Assembly: GCF_024435355.1 (NCBI RefSeq)
Contig: NZ_JAMJWG010000008.1
Coordinates: 1 to 64,000, forward strand
DNA: 64,000 bases
DNA from: Streptomyces odontomachi
GTDB taxonomy: Bacteria; Actinomycetota; Actinomycetes; Streptomycetales; Streptomycetaceae
Direction of reading: 5' to 3'
Positions within the stretch are counted from its first letter, which is position 1; the number at the start of each line of letters is the position of its first letter. This document shows positions 1 through 7,773 of this stretch, one piece after another. The position numbers were made by a program, and so were the translations under genes. A model generated the notes under the pieces. The model searched no databases. It was not told the origin of the DNA and saw only the letters and a list, made by a program, of their open reading frames with translations.

Positions 1-393
1 AAACTCGGCGGGGCCGTCAACGGCATCGAACACGGCCTCCAGAAAAACGAGATCGAGAACAACGCCTACCGGATCGCTCGGGAGACGGACGCCGGTGAGC
101 GGGTCGTCGTCGGCGTCAACCGCTACACGCTCGACGAGGAGGAGCCCTACGAGCCGCTCCGCGTCGACCCCGCCATCGAGAAGCAGCAGGCCGAACGGCT
201 CGCCGCGCTCCGGGCACGGCGGGTTCAGCAGGACGTCGACGACGCGCTCACGGCGTTGCAGAAGGCCGCGGTGGGCGAGGACAACGTGCTGTACCCGATG
301 AAGGACGCGCTGCGCGCCCGCGCGACGGTCGGCGAGGTGTGCAACGCGTTGCGTGAGGTGTGGGGCACCTACATCCCCACCGACGCCTTCTGA
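1..393 (+). CDS. Acyl-CoA mutase large subunit, IcmA-like (C-terminal part only)
   Basis: The window opens inside this gene; the last 130 codons are present in frame 1, ending in TGA at 391-393. The translation contains GGAVNGIEHGLQKNEIENNA and ends in REVWGTYIPTDAF, typical of the end of the substrate-binding TIM barrel of B12-dependent acyl-CoA mutases. Methylmalonyl-CoA mutase large chains continue for about 130 residues with a B12-binding domain; this protein stops straight after the barrel. That matches the isobutyryl-CoA mutase IcmA type (about 566 aa), whose B12-binding domain is a separate small protein. Such enzymes rearrange short acyl-CoA carbon skeletons in the cytoplasm. The partner subunit and the N-terminus lie outside, so the exact substrate cannot be settled. 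Confidence 0.85.
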   Translation, partial: KLGGAVNGIEHGLQKNEIENNAYRIARETDAGERVVVGVNRYTLDEEEPYEPLRVDPAIEKQQAERLAALRARRVQQDVDDALTALQKAAVGEDNVLYPMKDALRARATVGEVCNALREVWGTYIPTDAF

Positions 394-404
394 CCCGAGG
401 GCGT

Positions 405-1769
405 TCAGTCGAGCCCCCGAGCCCGCCTGAACCGTGCCGCGCCGTCCGGCAGGTCCACGATCGGGGCGGGGTAGTCCAGGTCGCCGCGGGCGGCGTCGGA
501 GAGGCGGTCGAGGTGGTGGACCTCGGCGGCGAGGTGGCTCAGTTCGGGCAGCCAGCGGCACGTGTACGCGCCCTGGGGGTCGAACCTGCGGGCCTGGACC
601 TGGGGGTTGAGGACCCGGTTCGGTCGGGTGTCGGTGCCGGTGCCGGCCACCCACTGCCAGTTGAGCTGGTTGTTGGCGATGTCGCCGTCCACCAGCAGGT
701 CCAGGAAGTGCCGGGCGCCCACCCGCCAGTCGATGTAGAGCGTCTTCGTCAGGAAACTGGCCACCAGCAGGCGTGCCCGGTTGTGCATCCAGCCCTCCTC
801 CCTGAGCTGCCGCATGGCCGCGTCGACGAGGGGGTACCCGGTGCGGCCCTCCTGCCAGGCCCTGGTCTCCCGCGCGTTGCTGCGCCAGCGGTCGTGGTGG
901 GTGCGCAGGTCGTGCCGGGCCGCGTCCGGGCGGGCGGCCAGGACCTGGTGGTGGAAGTCCCGCCAGGCGAGTTGGCGGACGAAGCCGTCGGGCCCGGGTC
1001 CTTCGTGGCCGCGGGCCCGGTGCAGAACCTCCACGGCCGACAGGCAGCCGAAGTGCAGATAGGGGGAGAACCGGGAGGTCGCGTCGGCGGCGAGGGCGTC
1101 GTGCTGGTCGTCGTAGCGGTCCAGCGGTCCTGACAGCCACGCCCGCAGCCTGCGGCGGCCCTCGCTCTCCCCGCCGGTGGGCAGCCCGGGTGACGTGGCG
1201 CCCGAGGCCAGGGACGACGCCCGGGGCAGCCCTTCGGAGCGCACCGACGGCACCGGCACCGTACGCGGAGCGGCCTGCACATCCCTTACCGAGAACCGGT
1301 CCCACTTGCGGAAATAGGGCGTGAAGACGGTGAAGTGGTCCTTGTCGGCGGGGGTCAGCGCGCCGGGTGGTACGGCGGTCAGCGAGGCGTCGTGGACCTG
1401 GAGCCGGCGCCGGTCGGCCTGAAGTGCCGTGCGCAGCCGGTCCTCGCGCCGTGTCGCGTAACGGCTCACGCCGGCGGCGATGTGGACCGCCTCGGCCCGG
1501 GTCTGGGCCGCGACCCGGCAGGTCTCCTCGACCACGTCGCCGGACCGCACCACCAGGCGGCCGCCGCGCGCACGCAGCGACGCGTCGAGGTCGGCCAGGC
1601 AGTCGGCGAGGAACGCCGCCCGGTTGGGCACGACGAAGCCCGCCCGGCTGATCCCGCTGTCCACCACGAACAGCGGCACCACACGGTCCGCCTCCCGCAG
1701 GGCGGCCCGCAGGACCGGGTTGTCGTGCACCCGAAGGTCGGCGGTGAACAGGACGACCGAGACCCGCAT
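405..1769 (-). CDS. phrB: Deoxyribodipyrimidine photolyase
   Basis: A 454-residue cytoplasmic flavoprotein that uses light to split cyclobutane pyrimidine dimers in DNA. The N-terminus (MRVSVVLFTADLRVHDNP) is the antenna-chromophore alpha/beta domain of the photolyase/cryptochrome family. The C-terminal half carries the FAD-binding signatures MRQLREEGWMHNRARLLVAS (about residues 315-335) and NNQLNWQWVAGTGTDTRPNR (about 365-385). Length is normal and no break is seen. The ATG at 1767-1769 is preceded by a GA-rich GGAGAGGA ribosome site and lies 22 bp after the stop of the SDR-DUF2867 gene, so the two are probably cotranscribed. In Streptomyces, photolyase genes often sit in LitR/LitS light-induced groups; light induction here is inference. 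Confidence 0.93.
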   Translation of the reverse strand: MRVSVVLFTADLRVHDNPVLRAALREADRVVPLFVVDSGISRAGFVVPNRAAFLADCLADLDASLRARGGRLVVRSGDVVEETCRVAAQTRAEAVHIAAGVSRYATRREDRLRTALQADRRRLQVHDASLTAVPPGALTPADKDHFTVFTPYFRKWDRFSVRDVQAAPRTVPVPSVRSEGLPRASSLASGATSPGLPTGGESEGRRRLRAWLSGPLDRYDDQHDALAADATSRFSPYLHFGCLSAVEVLHRARGHEGPGPDGFVRQLAWRDFHHQVLAARPDAARHDLRTHHDRWRSNARETRAWQEGRTGYPLVDAAMRQLREEGWMHNRARLLVASFLTKTLYIDWRVGARHFLDLLVDGDIANNQLNWQWVAGTGTDTRPNRVLNPQVQARRFDPQGAYTCRWLPELSHLAAEVHHLDRLSDAARGDLDYPAPIVDLPDGAARFRRARGLD

Positions 1770-1790
1770 GCGTCCTCTCCTCTCTCTGGC

Positions 1791-3289
1791 TCAGGTCCTC
1801 GGGGCGGACTCCGCCGCGGAGGCGATGTTGCGTGCCATGCCGCCGAAGACCGCGGAGTGGAAGGGCGCGACGGCCCACCAGTAGGCATGGCCGGCGATGC
1901 CGTGCGGGTGGAACAGGGCCCGCTGCCGGTACACGGTCCGGCCCTGCCGGTCCGGGTCGACGGTCATCTCCAGCCAGGCCAGGCCCGGCAGGCGCATCTC
2001 GGCCCGCAGCCGCAGCAGGCGCCCCGGCTCGATCTCCTCGACCCGCCAGAAGTCCAGGCTGTCCCCGACCCGCAGCCGGCTCGCGTCCCTGCGGCCCCTG
2101 CGCAGGCCCACGCCGCCGACCAGGGTGTCCAGCCGGCCCCGCACCGACCAGGCCAGCGGGAACGAGTACCAGCCGTGCTCGCCCCCGATCCCCTCGACCA
2201 CCCGCCAGAGCGCCTGCGGTGACGCCGCCACCGCGCGCTCGCGGTGATCCTCGTAGAGGCTGCCGCCGGCCCAGCCGGGGTCCGTGGGCAGCGGATCGCT
2301 CGGGGCCGGGGTGTCGCGGCCGAGGACCACCGGGTGGCCACGTCCATGTCCCGGACCCGTTGCAGCGCCATGCGCAGCGCGTCGTCCAGGGTCACCGGGC
2401 CCTGCGGCGGGTCGGGCACGTAGCGAGCGATGTCCCGTTCGGCGCAGACCACCTCGTGCCTGAGCGACTCGACCAGCGGCCGTGCGATGCTGCCCGGCAC
2501 CGGCGTGACCAGGCCGACCCAGTGGCTGGACAGCCGGGGGGTGAGCAGCAGCACGGGCACGATGATCCGCCGCGGCAGGCCCGCGAGGGCGGCGTACCGC
2601 CGCATCATGTCCTGGTAGGTGACGACGTCCGGGCCGCCGATGTCGAAGGTGCGGTTGACGTCGTCCGGCAGCCGTGCGCAGCCCACCAACAGCCGGAGCA
2701 CGTCCCGGATGGCGATCGGCTGGATACGGGTGCGCACCCAGCTCGGGGTCACCATCACCGGCAGCCGCTCGGTCAGGTAGCGCAGCATCTCGAACGACGC
2801 CGAACCCGACCCGATGATCACCGCGGCCCGCAGCACCGCGGTCGGCACCCCCGCGGCCAGCAGGATCCGGCCGACCTCGCTGCGGGACCTCAGGTGCGGC
2901 GACAGCTCGTGCTCGGGCACTCCCCGGGGGGTCAGCCCGCCGAGGTAGACGATCCGCCGGATCCCGGCGGCACGCGCCTGCGTGCCGAAGACGTCCGCCG
3001 CGCGCCGGTCGGTCTCCTCGAAGCCGCGTCCGGTGCCGAGCGCGTGCACCAGGTAGTACGCGACGTCCATGCCGTCCATCGCGGCGCGCACGGCCGCCTG
3101 GTCCGTCACGTCCCCGCGCACCACCTCCACCCGGTCGGCCCACGGGTGGTCGCGTAGCTTGCCGGGGGAACGGGCCAGGCAGCGCACGGCGTGCCCGGCG
3201 GCCAGCAGTTCCGGGACCAGCCGGCCGCCGATGTAGCCGGTGGCGCCGGTGACCAGGCACCGCAAGGGTCGGTGGTCGTCGTCGGTCAT
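1791..3289 (-). pseudogene. SDR (NAD(P)H-binding) - DUF2867 fusion protein gene with a frameshift
   Basis: From the ATG at 3287-3289 the reading frame encodes an atypical short-chain dehydrogenase (LVTGATGYIGGRLVPELL, a Rossmann GxxGxxG motif) for about 325 codons, up to RDMDVATRWSSAATP. The rest of the family sequence, a DUF2867 domain (SDPLPTDPGWAGGSLYEDHR through FGGMARNIASAAE), continues in another frame and ends at the stop 1791-1793. Adding one base in the run ggggccgggg at 2302-2311 restores one continuous protein of about 498 residues. Both halves are well conserved, so this is either a sequencing slip in a homopolymer or a very recent inactivation. The intact family is a membrane-associated NAD(P)-binding protein of unknown reaction, often beside photolyase or carotenoid genes. 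Confidence 0.85.
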
Positions 3290-3489
3290 GCCCCTCGCAC
3301 CCGCCGTGTCCGGCTCTCCCGCCGTGTCCGGCTCTCCTGCTGCGTCCGGTGTCCGCTGCCGGGCCGGGACGTGGAAGACCTCGTACCGCTCCGGCCCCGT
3401 CGCCGTTTCCGCATCCCATGCTTGGGCTCGGCGTGCGCCGACGCAACTCGCAGCGCCCGCCCGCTCGTACCGTTCTCACGCCGGAACCC

Positions 3490-3517
3490 TTGACATCACC
3501 CGGGTGGCCCATAGCGT
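3490..3517 (+). promoter_or_regulatory. Promoter of the GH127 gene
   Basis: TTGACA at 3490-3495 and TAGCGT at 3512-3517 are separated by 16 bp and lie about 150 bp before the GH127 start. This is the best sigma-HrdB-like match in the 375-bp gap between the divergent SDR and GH127 genes. It predicts a leader of about 140 nt that contains the direct repeats at 3556-3590. Confidence 0.65.
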
Positions 3518-3555
3518 GGAGCCCCGCACAACATTTCGTACATCGTCCGATACCT

Positions 3556-3590
3556 CGAACAGACGATGGCGAACAGGCGATGTCGAACAG
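3556..3590 (+). repeat. 14-bp direct repeats in the GH127 leader (candidate operator)
   Basis: The sequences CGAACAGACGATGG (3556-3569), CGAACAGGCGATGT (3570-3583) and CGAACAG (3584-3590) follow one another without gaps, giving 2.5 copies of a 14-bp unit between the predicted transcription start and the gene. Head-to-tail spacing suggests a regulator that binds direct repeats. The regulator is unknown. Confidence 0.6.
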
Positions 3591-3664
3591 CGCTTTCGGA
3601 TCACGATTCGAACCACGGAGGACGGCACCACCCCGTCCCTCCGACGTGCGGAGGACCCTTGGTG

Positions 3665-6211
3665 ATGAACACACCCCTTGGCAGACGGAACTTCCTCGCC
3701 GCCGCCGGCGCGCTCACCGCAACCACGACCCTGGCCACCGCGGGCACCGCGACCGCGGCACAGGCCGCCGCCGGCCCCGCCGGCCGACCGGCCGCCGCGG
3801 CACCCGTCCGCCCCTTCCCGCTCACCGCGGTCACCCTCCTGGACAGCCCGTTCCGCGACAACCAGCAGCGCAACTCGGCCTATCTGCGCTTCGTCGACAT
3901 CGATCGGCTGCTGCACACCTTCCGCACCAACGTCGGACTGCCCAGCAGCGCCGAGCCGTGCGGGGGCTGGGAGTCGCCGGACACCGAGCTGCGCGGCCAC
4001 TCCACCGGCCATCTGCTCTCCGGACTCGCCCTCACCTACGCGGGCACCGGCGACGCGGCGATCCGGGACAAGGGCGCGAAGCTGGTCGCCGCGCTCGCCG
4101 AGTGCCAGGCGGCGTCGCCCGACGCGGGCTTCACCACGGGGTACCTCTCCGCGTTCCCGGAGAGCTTCTTCGACCGTCTCGAGGCCGGCACCGGCGTCTG
4201 GGCGCCGTACTACACGATCCACAAGATCATGGCCGGTCTCGTCGCCCAGTACCAGCTCGCCGGGAACCACCAGGCCCTGGACGTCGTGCTCCGCCAGGCG
4301 GAGTGGGTCGACACGCGCACCGGGAAACTCTCGTACGAGCAGATGCAGCGCGTGCTGGAGACGGAGTTCGGCGGCATGAACGACGTGCTCGCCGACCTGC
4401 ACGCCCTCACCGGCGACGCCAAGTGGCTCCAGGTCGCCGAGCGCTTCACGCACGCCCGGGTCTTCGACCCGCTGGCCAGGAACGAGGACAGGCTGGCCGG
4501 GCTGCACGCCAACACCCAGATCCCCAAGATGGTCGGGGCCCTGCGGCTGTGGGAGGAGGGCCTGCCGGACCGCTACCGCTCGATCGCCGAGAACTTCTGG
4601 CAGATCGTCACCGACCACCACACCTACGTCATCGGCGGCAACAGCAACGGCGAGGCCTTCCACGAACCGGACGTCATCGCCGGCGAGCTGTCCAACGGCA
4701 CCTGCGAGAACTGCAACAGCTACAACATGCTCAAGCTGACCCGGCTGCTGCACTTCCACACCCCGGACCGCACCGACCTGCTCGACTACTACGAGCGGAC
4801 CCTGCTCAACCAGATGCTCGGCGAGCAGGACCCGGACTCCGCGCACGGCTTCAACATCTACTACACGGGCCTGATCCCCGGCGCGTTCAAGCAGCAGCCG
4901 TCCTTCATGGGCCCGGACCCGACCATGTACTCGACGGACTACGACAACTTCTCGTGCGACCACGGTTCGGGCATGGAGACCCAGGCCAAGTTCGCCGACA
5001 CCGTCTACGCGCACGGCGCGGACCAGCTGCTCGTCAACCTCTTCATACCCTCCCGGGTCGAGTGGCGGGAGGCCGGCATCACCTGGCAGCAGACCACGCG
5101 CTTCCCCGACGAGACCGCGACGACCCTGACGGTCACCGCCGGGACGGCCACCCACGCCCTGAAGGTCCGCATCCCGTCCTGGGCCTCGGACGCCCGGGCC
5201 ACGCTCAACGGACAGGCCCTCCCCGACCGTCCGGCGCCCGGCAGCTGGCTGACGGTGCAGCGCCGCTGGCGCACCGGCGACGTCGTCAAGGTGTCGCTGC
5301 CCATGCGCACGGTCATCGAAGCGACCCCCGACGACCCCGACGTCCAGGCGGTGCTGCACGGACCGGTCGTGCTCGCCGGCGCCTACGGCGACCGGGCGGG
5401 CGCCACGATGCCGCGCCTGGACACCGCCTCCGTACGCCAGGAGTCCCAGGACCCGCTGCGCTTCACCGCACGCGCCGACGACGAGGACGTGACGCTGCTG
5501 CCGATCGCCCGCGTGCACCACCAGCACTACACGGTGTACTGGCTGACCGGCGAGCCCCCGCCGCCGCCACCCGAGTTCGCGGCCTGGCACCGCTTCGACG
5601 AGACGTCGGGCAGCACGGCGGCCGACGCCACCGGCAACGGCAAGACCGCACACCTGGTCGGCGGCGCCGCGTGGCTGGCAGCCGGGCAGACCGGCGGCGC
5701 GGTGACGCTGGACGGCACCGACGGCCATGTCGCCCTGGCCGACGACCTGCTCGCCGGCGCCTCCGCCTACTCCCTCGCCGGCTGGGTCAGGCTCGACGGC
5801 CAGCCGGACGCCTGGACCCGGATCTTCGACATCGGCAGCGGCACCACCGCCAACCTGTTCCTGACGCCGTGCAGCGACACCGGTACCCTCCGGTACGCCA
5901 TCACCGTCGGCGGCGGCGGCGCGGAACAACGCATCGACGCCGACCCGCTGCCCACCGACCGCTGGGTGCACGTCGCGGTGACCTACGGCGCCGGCACCGC
6001 CGTCCTCTACGTCGACGGCGCCGAAGCAGGCCGCAACACGGCCGTCACCGTGGAACCGAAGCACTTCGGCAACCACATGCGCTCCGCGTACCTCGGCAGG
6101 TCGCAGTACCCCGACCCCTATCTGAAGGGGGCGCTCGACGACTTCCGGGTGTACGGCAGGACGCTCAGCGGCACCGAGGTCGCGGCGCTTGCGGCACCGA
6201 CGACCGGCTAG
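3665..6211 (+). CDS. Secreted GH127 (DUF1680) beta-L-arabinofuranosidase-like protein with C-terminal LamG domain
   Basis: 848 residues, exported by the Tat route (GRRNFLAAAG at residues 6-15, cleavage near 35). Residues about 50-620 are the GH127 (alpha/alpha)6-barrel and beta-sandwich, which in characterised members removes terminal beta-L-arabinofuranose. The motif C347-E-N-C350 followed by NSYNMLKL fits the Glu-x-Cys pair that, with two later cysteines, holds zinc and supplies the cysteine nucleophile in the Bifidobacterium enzyme. The usual later Cys-Cys is Ser-Cys here (NFSCDHGSG, C431). Residues about 637-848 form a LamG/concanavalin-like domain (WHRFDETSGSTAADATGNGK), presumably for glycan binding. 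ATG 3665 was chosen because GGAGG lies about 10 bases upstream and the Tat signal starts there. Exact substrate is unproven. Confidence 0.85.
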   Translation: MNTPLGRRNFLAAAGALTATTTLATAGTATAAQAAAGPAGRPAAAAPVRPFPLTAVTLLDSPFRDNQQRNSAYLRFVDIDRLLHTFRTNVGLPSSAEPCGGWESPDTELRGHSTGHLLSGLALTYAGTGDAAIRDKGAKLVAALAECQAASPDAGFTTGYLSAFPESFFDRLEAGTGVWAPYYTIHKIMAGLVAQYQLAGNHQALDVVLRQAEWVDTRTGKLSYEQMQRVLETEFGGMNDVLADLHALTGDAKWLQVAERFTHARVFDPLARNEDRLAGLHANTQIPKMVGALRLWEEGLPDRYRSIAENFWQIVTDHHTYVIGGNSNGEAFHEPDVIAGELSNGTCENCNSYNMLKLTRLLHFHTPDRTDLLDYYERTLLNQMLGEQDPDSAHGFNIYYTGLIPGAFKQQPSFMGPDPTMYSTDYDNFSCDHGSGMETQAKFADTVYAHGADQLLVNLFIPSRVEWREAGITWQQTTRFPDETATTLTVTAGTATHALKVRIPSWASDARATLNGQALPDRPAPGSWLTVQRRWRTGDVVKVSLPMRTVIEATPDDPDVQAVLHGPVVLAGAYGDRAGATMPRLDTASVRQESQDPLRFTARADDEDVTLLPIARVHHQHYTVYWLTGEPPPPPPEFAAWHRFDETSGSTAADATGNGKTAHLVGGAAWLAAGQTGGAVTLDGTDGHVALADDLLAGASAYSLAGWVRLDGQPDAWTRIFDIGSGTTANLFLTPCSDTGTLRYAITVGGGGAEQRIDADPLPTDRWVHVAVTYGAGTAVLYVDGAEAGRNTAVTVEPKHFGNHMRSAYLGRSQYPDPYLKGALDDFRVYGRTLSGTEVAALAAPTTG

Positions 6212-6236
6212 CCGAGGCCGCCCGCGCGCCGGCTCG

Positions 6237-6257
6237 CCCGCACGGATGCCGTGCGGG
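6237..6257. terminator. Hairpin between convergent GH127 and MFS genes
   Basis: CCCGCACGG (6237-6245) and CCGTGCGGG (6249-6257) form a perfect 9-bp stem with a 3-base loop in the gap between two convergent genes. There is no U-tract, as is usual for Streptomyces terminators, and the symmetry allows it to work in both directions. Confidence 0.6.
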
Positions 6258-6325
6258 GCGTGCCGGGCACGCGGCGGCGCCCGCCGGGGAAGGCCCGGTC
6301 CCGGGCGGGGCGCCCGGGTGGCCCG

Positions 6326-7603
6326 TCATCGCGCCACGCGCTTCAGGCCCCGCACCGCCGGGATCGCCAGCAGCAGGGCGCAGGCGACGAACGCCATGGA
6401 CGCGGAGACGCACAGCAGCGGCACCGTCCCCGTGACGATCGCGAGCGGCCCCGCCACCGCCTGCCCGACCGGCTTCATCACCAGCGAGCCGGCCGCGTCG
6501 TACGCGTGCACCCTGCCGAGCACGTCCTGCGGGATGTGCGTCTGCACGCTCGTGTGGAACATGACGATCCAGAACGCCTGGCCCACGCCGCTCGCCCCGT
6601 AGCACAGGGCGACGAACGGCGCGGGGAGGCCGAGGGCGACCCCCAGCGGCATGAGGGACCAGGGGATCATGGAGAGGGCGCCGGCCCGGAGCGGATACCG
6701 CGGGCGGAGCCTGATCGCGACGATTCCGCCCAGCACGCTGCCCGCCCCGAGGGACGACATGACCAGGCCGAACGTCGATGCCCCGTAGTCGGTGACGAGG
6801 GTGCTGTTGCCGAGGGTCATGGTGGGGCCGGCGCCGGCCAGCTGCCAGAGCATGAAGACGACGATGACGCTCCACAGCCAGGTCCTGGCCCGGAACTCCC
6901 GCCAGCCCTCGGCGAGATCGGCCCGGAACGACGTCACGCCGCTTCGCCCCGCCGGACCCATCGGGACCGAGCGGAGCAGGAACAGGCAGGTGCCGCTGAC
7001 CCCGTAGGTCACGGCGTCGAGGGCGACCACCGACGCGGGTGAGGAAACCACCAACAGCAGGCCGGCCAGCGAAGGACCGATCACGGCGGTGATGGACTCC
7101 GAGACACGGAGGGTGCCGACCGCCTTCTGTACGTCCCGGGCGATGCGCGGGGTGATGCTGGCGACCCCCGGCTGGAATATCGCGCTACCCGCCCCGACCA
7201 GGGCCAGCAGCACCAGGATCTGCCACAGCCGCGGCGTACCCAGCAGGAACAGCAGCGCGAGCACCGTCTGGAAGCACAGTCGGACGGTGTCCGAGACGAC
7301 CATCAGCCGGCGGGCGCCGAAGCGGTCGGACAGCACCCCGCCGAAGATGATCAGTGCGGCGAACGGCGCCACCAGCGCGGCCAGCGCGTAGCCCACCCCG
7401 CTCGCTCCGTACCCCGCCCGGAGCACGGCGGCCGTGATGGCGACCGGGAGCATCGCGTCGCCCAGCAGCGAAGTGGTGCGGGCGGTGAAGAACAGCCGGA
7501 AGTCCGCCGTCCACAGCGGCGGATCGGACGAGGTCCCCTTGACTTGCCTGTCACGGGCCACGTCCGAGCCAGCCACCGCACACCGCCCCACTTGTGCCAT
7601 TGA
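6326..7603 (-). CDS. MFS transporter, EntS/macrolide-efflux type
   Basis: About 425 residues with 10-12 predicted hydrophobic helices, for example LLGDAMLPVAITAAVLRAGY near the N-terminus, ILVLLALVGAGSAIFQPGVA, and WLWSVIVVFMLWQLAGAG. The loop LSDRFGARRLMVVSD after helix 2 is the MFS motif-A region. The family comprises proton-driven exporters in the plasma membrane (siderophore, macrolide or drug efflux); the substrate here is unknown. The start is uncertain. The frame is open to a TTG at 7648, but TTGACC there looks like a -35 element, so ATG 7603 (MAQVGRCAVAG) or a later codon before SDPPLWTADF is more likely. The gene stands alone, convergent with GH127 and with no linked regulator. Confidence 0.8.
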   Translation of the reverse strand, partial: SMAQVGRCAVAGSDVARDRQVKGTSSDPPLWTADFRLFFTARTTSLLGDAMLPVAITAAVLRAGYGASGVGYALAALVAPFAALIIFGGVLSDRFGARRLMVVSDTVRLCFQTVLALLFLLGTPRLWQILVLLALVGAGSAIFQPGVASITPRIARDVQKAVGTLRVSESITAVIGPSLAGLLLVVSSPASVVALDAVTYGVSGTCLFLLRSVPMGPAGRSGVTSFRADLAEGWREFRARTWLWSVIVVFMLWQLAGAGPTMTLGNSTLVTDYGASTFGLVMSSLGAGSVLGGIVAIRLRPRYPLRAGALSMIPWSLMPLGVALGLPAPFVALCYGASGVGQAFWIVMFHTSVQTHIPQDVLGRVHAYDAAGSLVMKPVGQAVAGPLAIVTGTVPLLCVSASMAFVACALLLAIPAVRGLKRVAR

Positions 7604-7773
7604 TCCAGACCAAGGCGCAGTGTCATGCCCCGGCCGGGCCCCGGTCAACGGAATTTGTCCCGCGAGCCCGGCGCCCGATCACCGGCCGGCCGCAGGCCCC
7701 GGCCCACCCCGCACGGACATCCGTCCAGGGCGAACCGGGGCGCACGGCACCCAACTGCCGTGCGGGATGCGGA

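Noticed and set aside
360..1133. Long forward-strand frames over the photolyase gene
   Set aside because: They mirror the GC bias of the real reverse-strand gene and show no family motifs.
3476..6076. 866-codon reverse frame over GH127
   Set aside because: Val/Gly/Arg-rich composition without motifs; the forward GH127 protein explains the DNA.
7604..7648. TTG 7648 as start of the MFS gene
   Set aside because: TTGACC looks like a -35 element and the extra N-terminus is not MFS-like.
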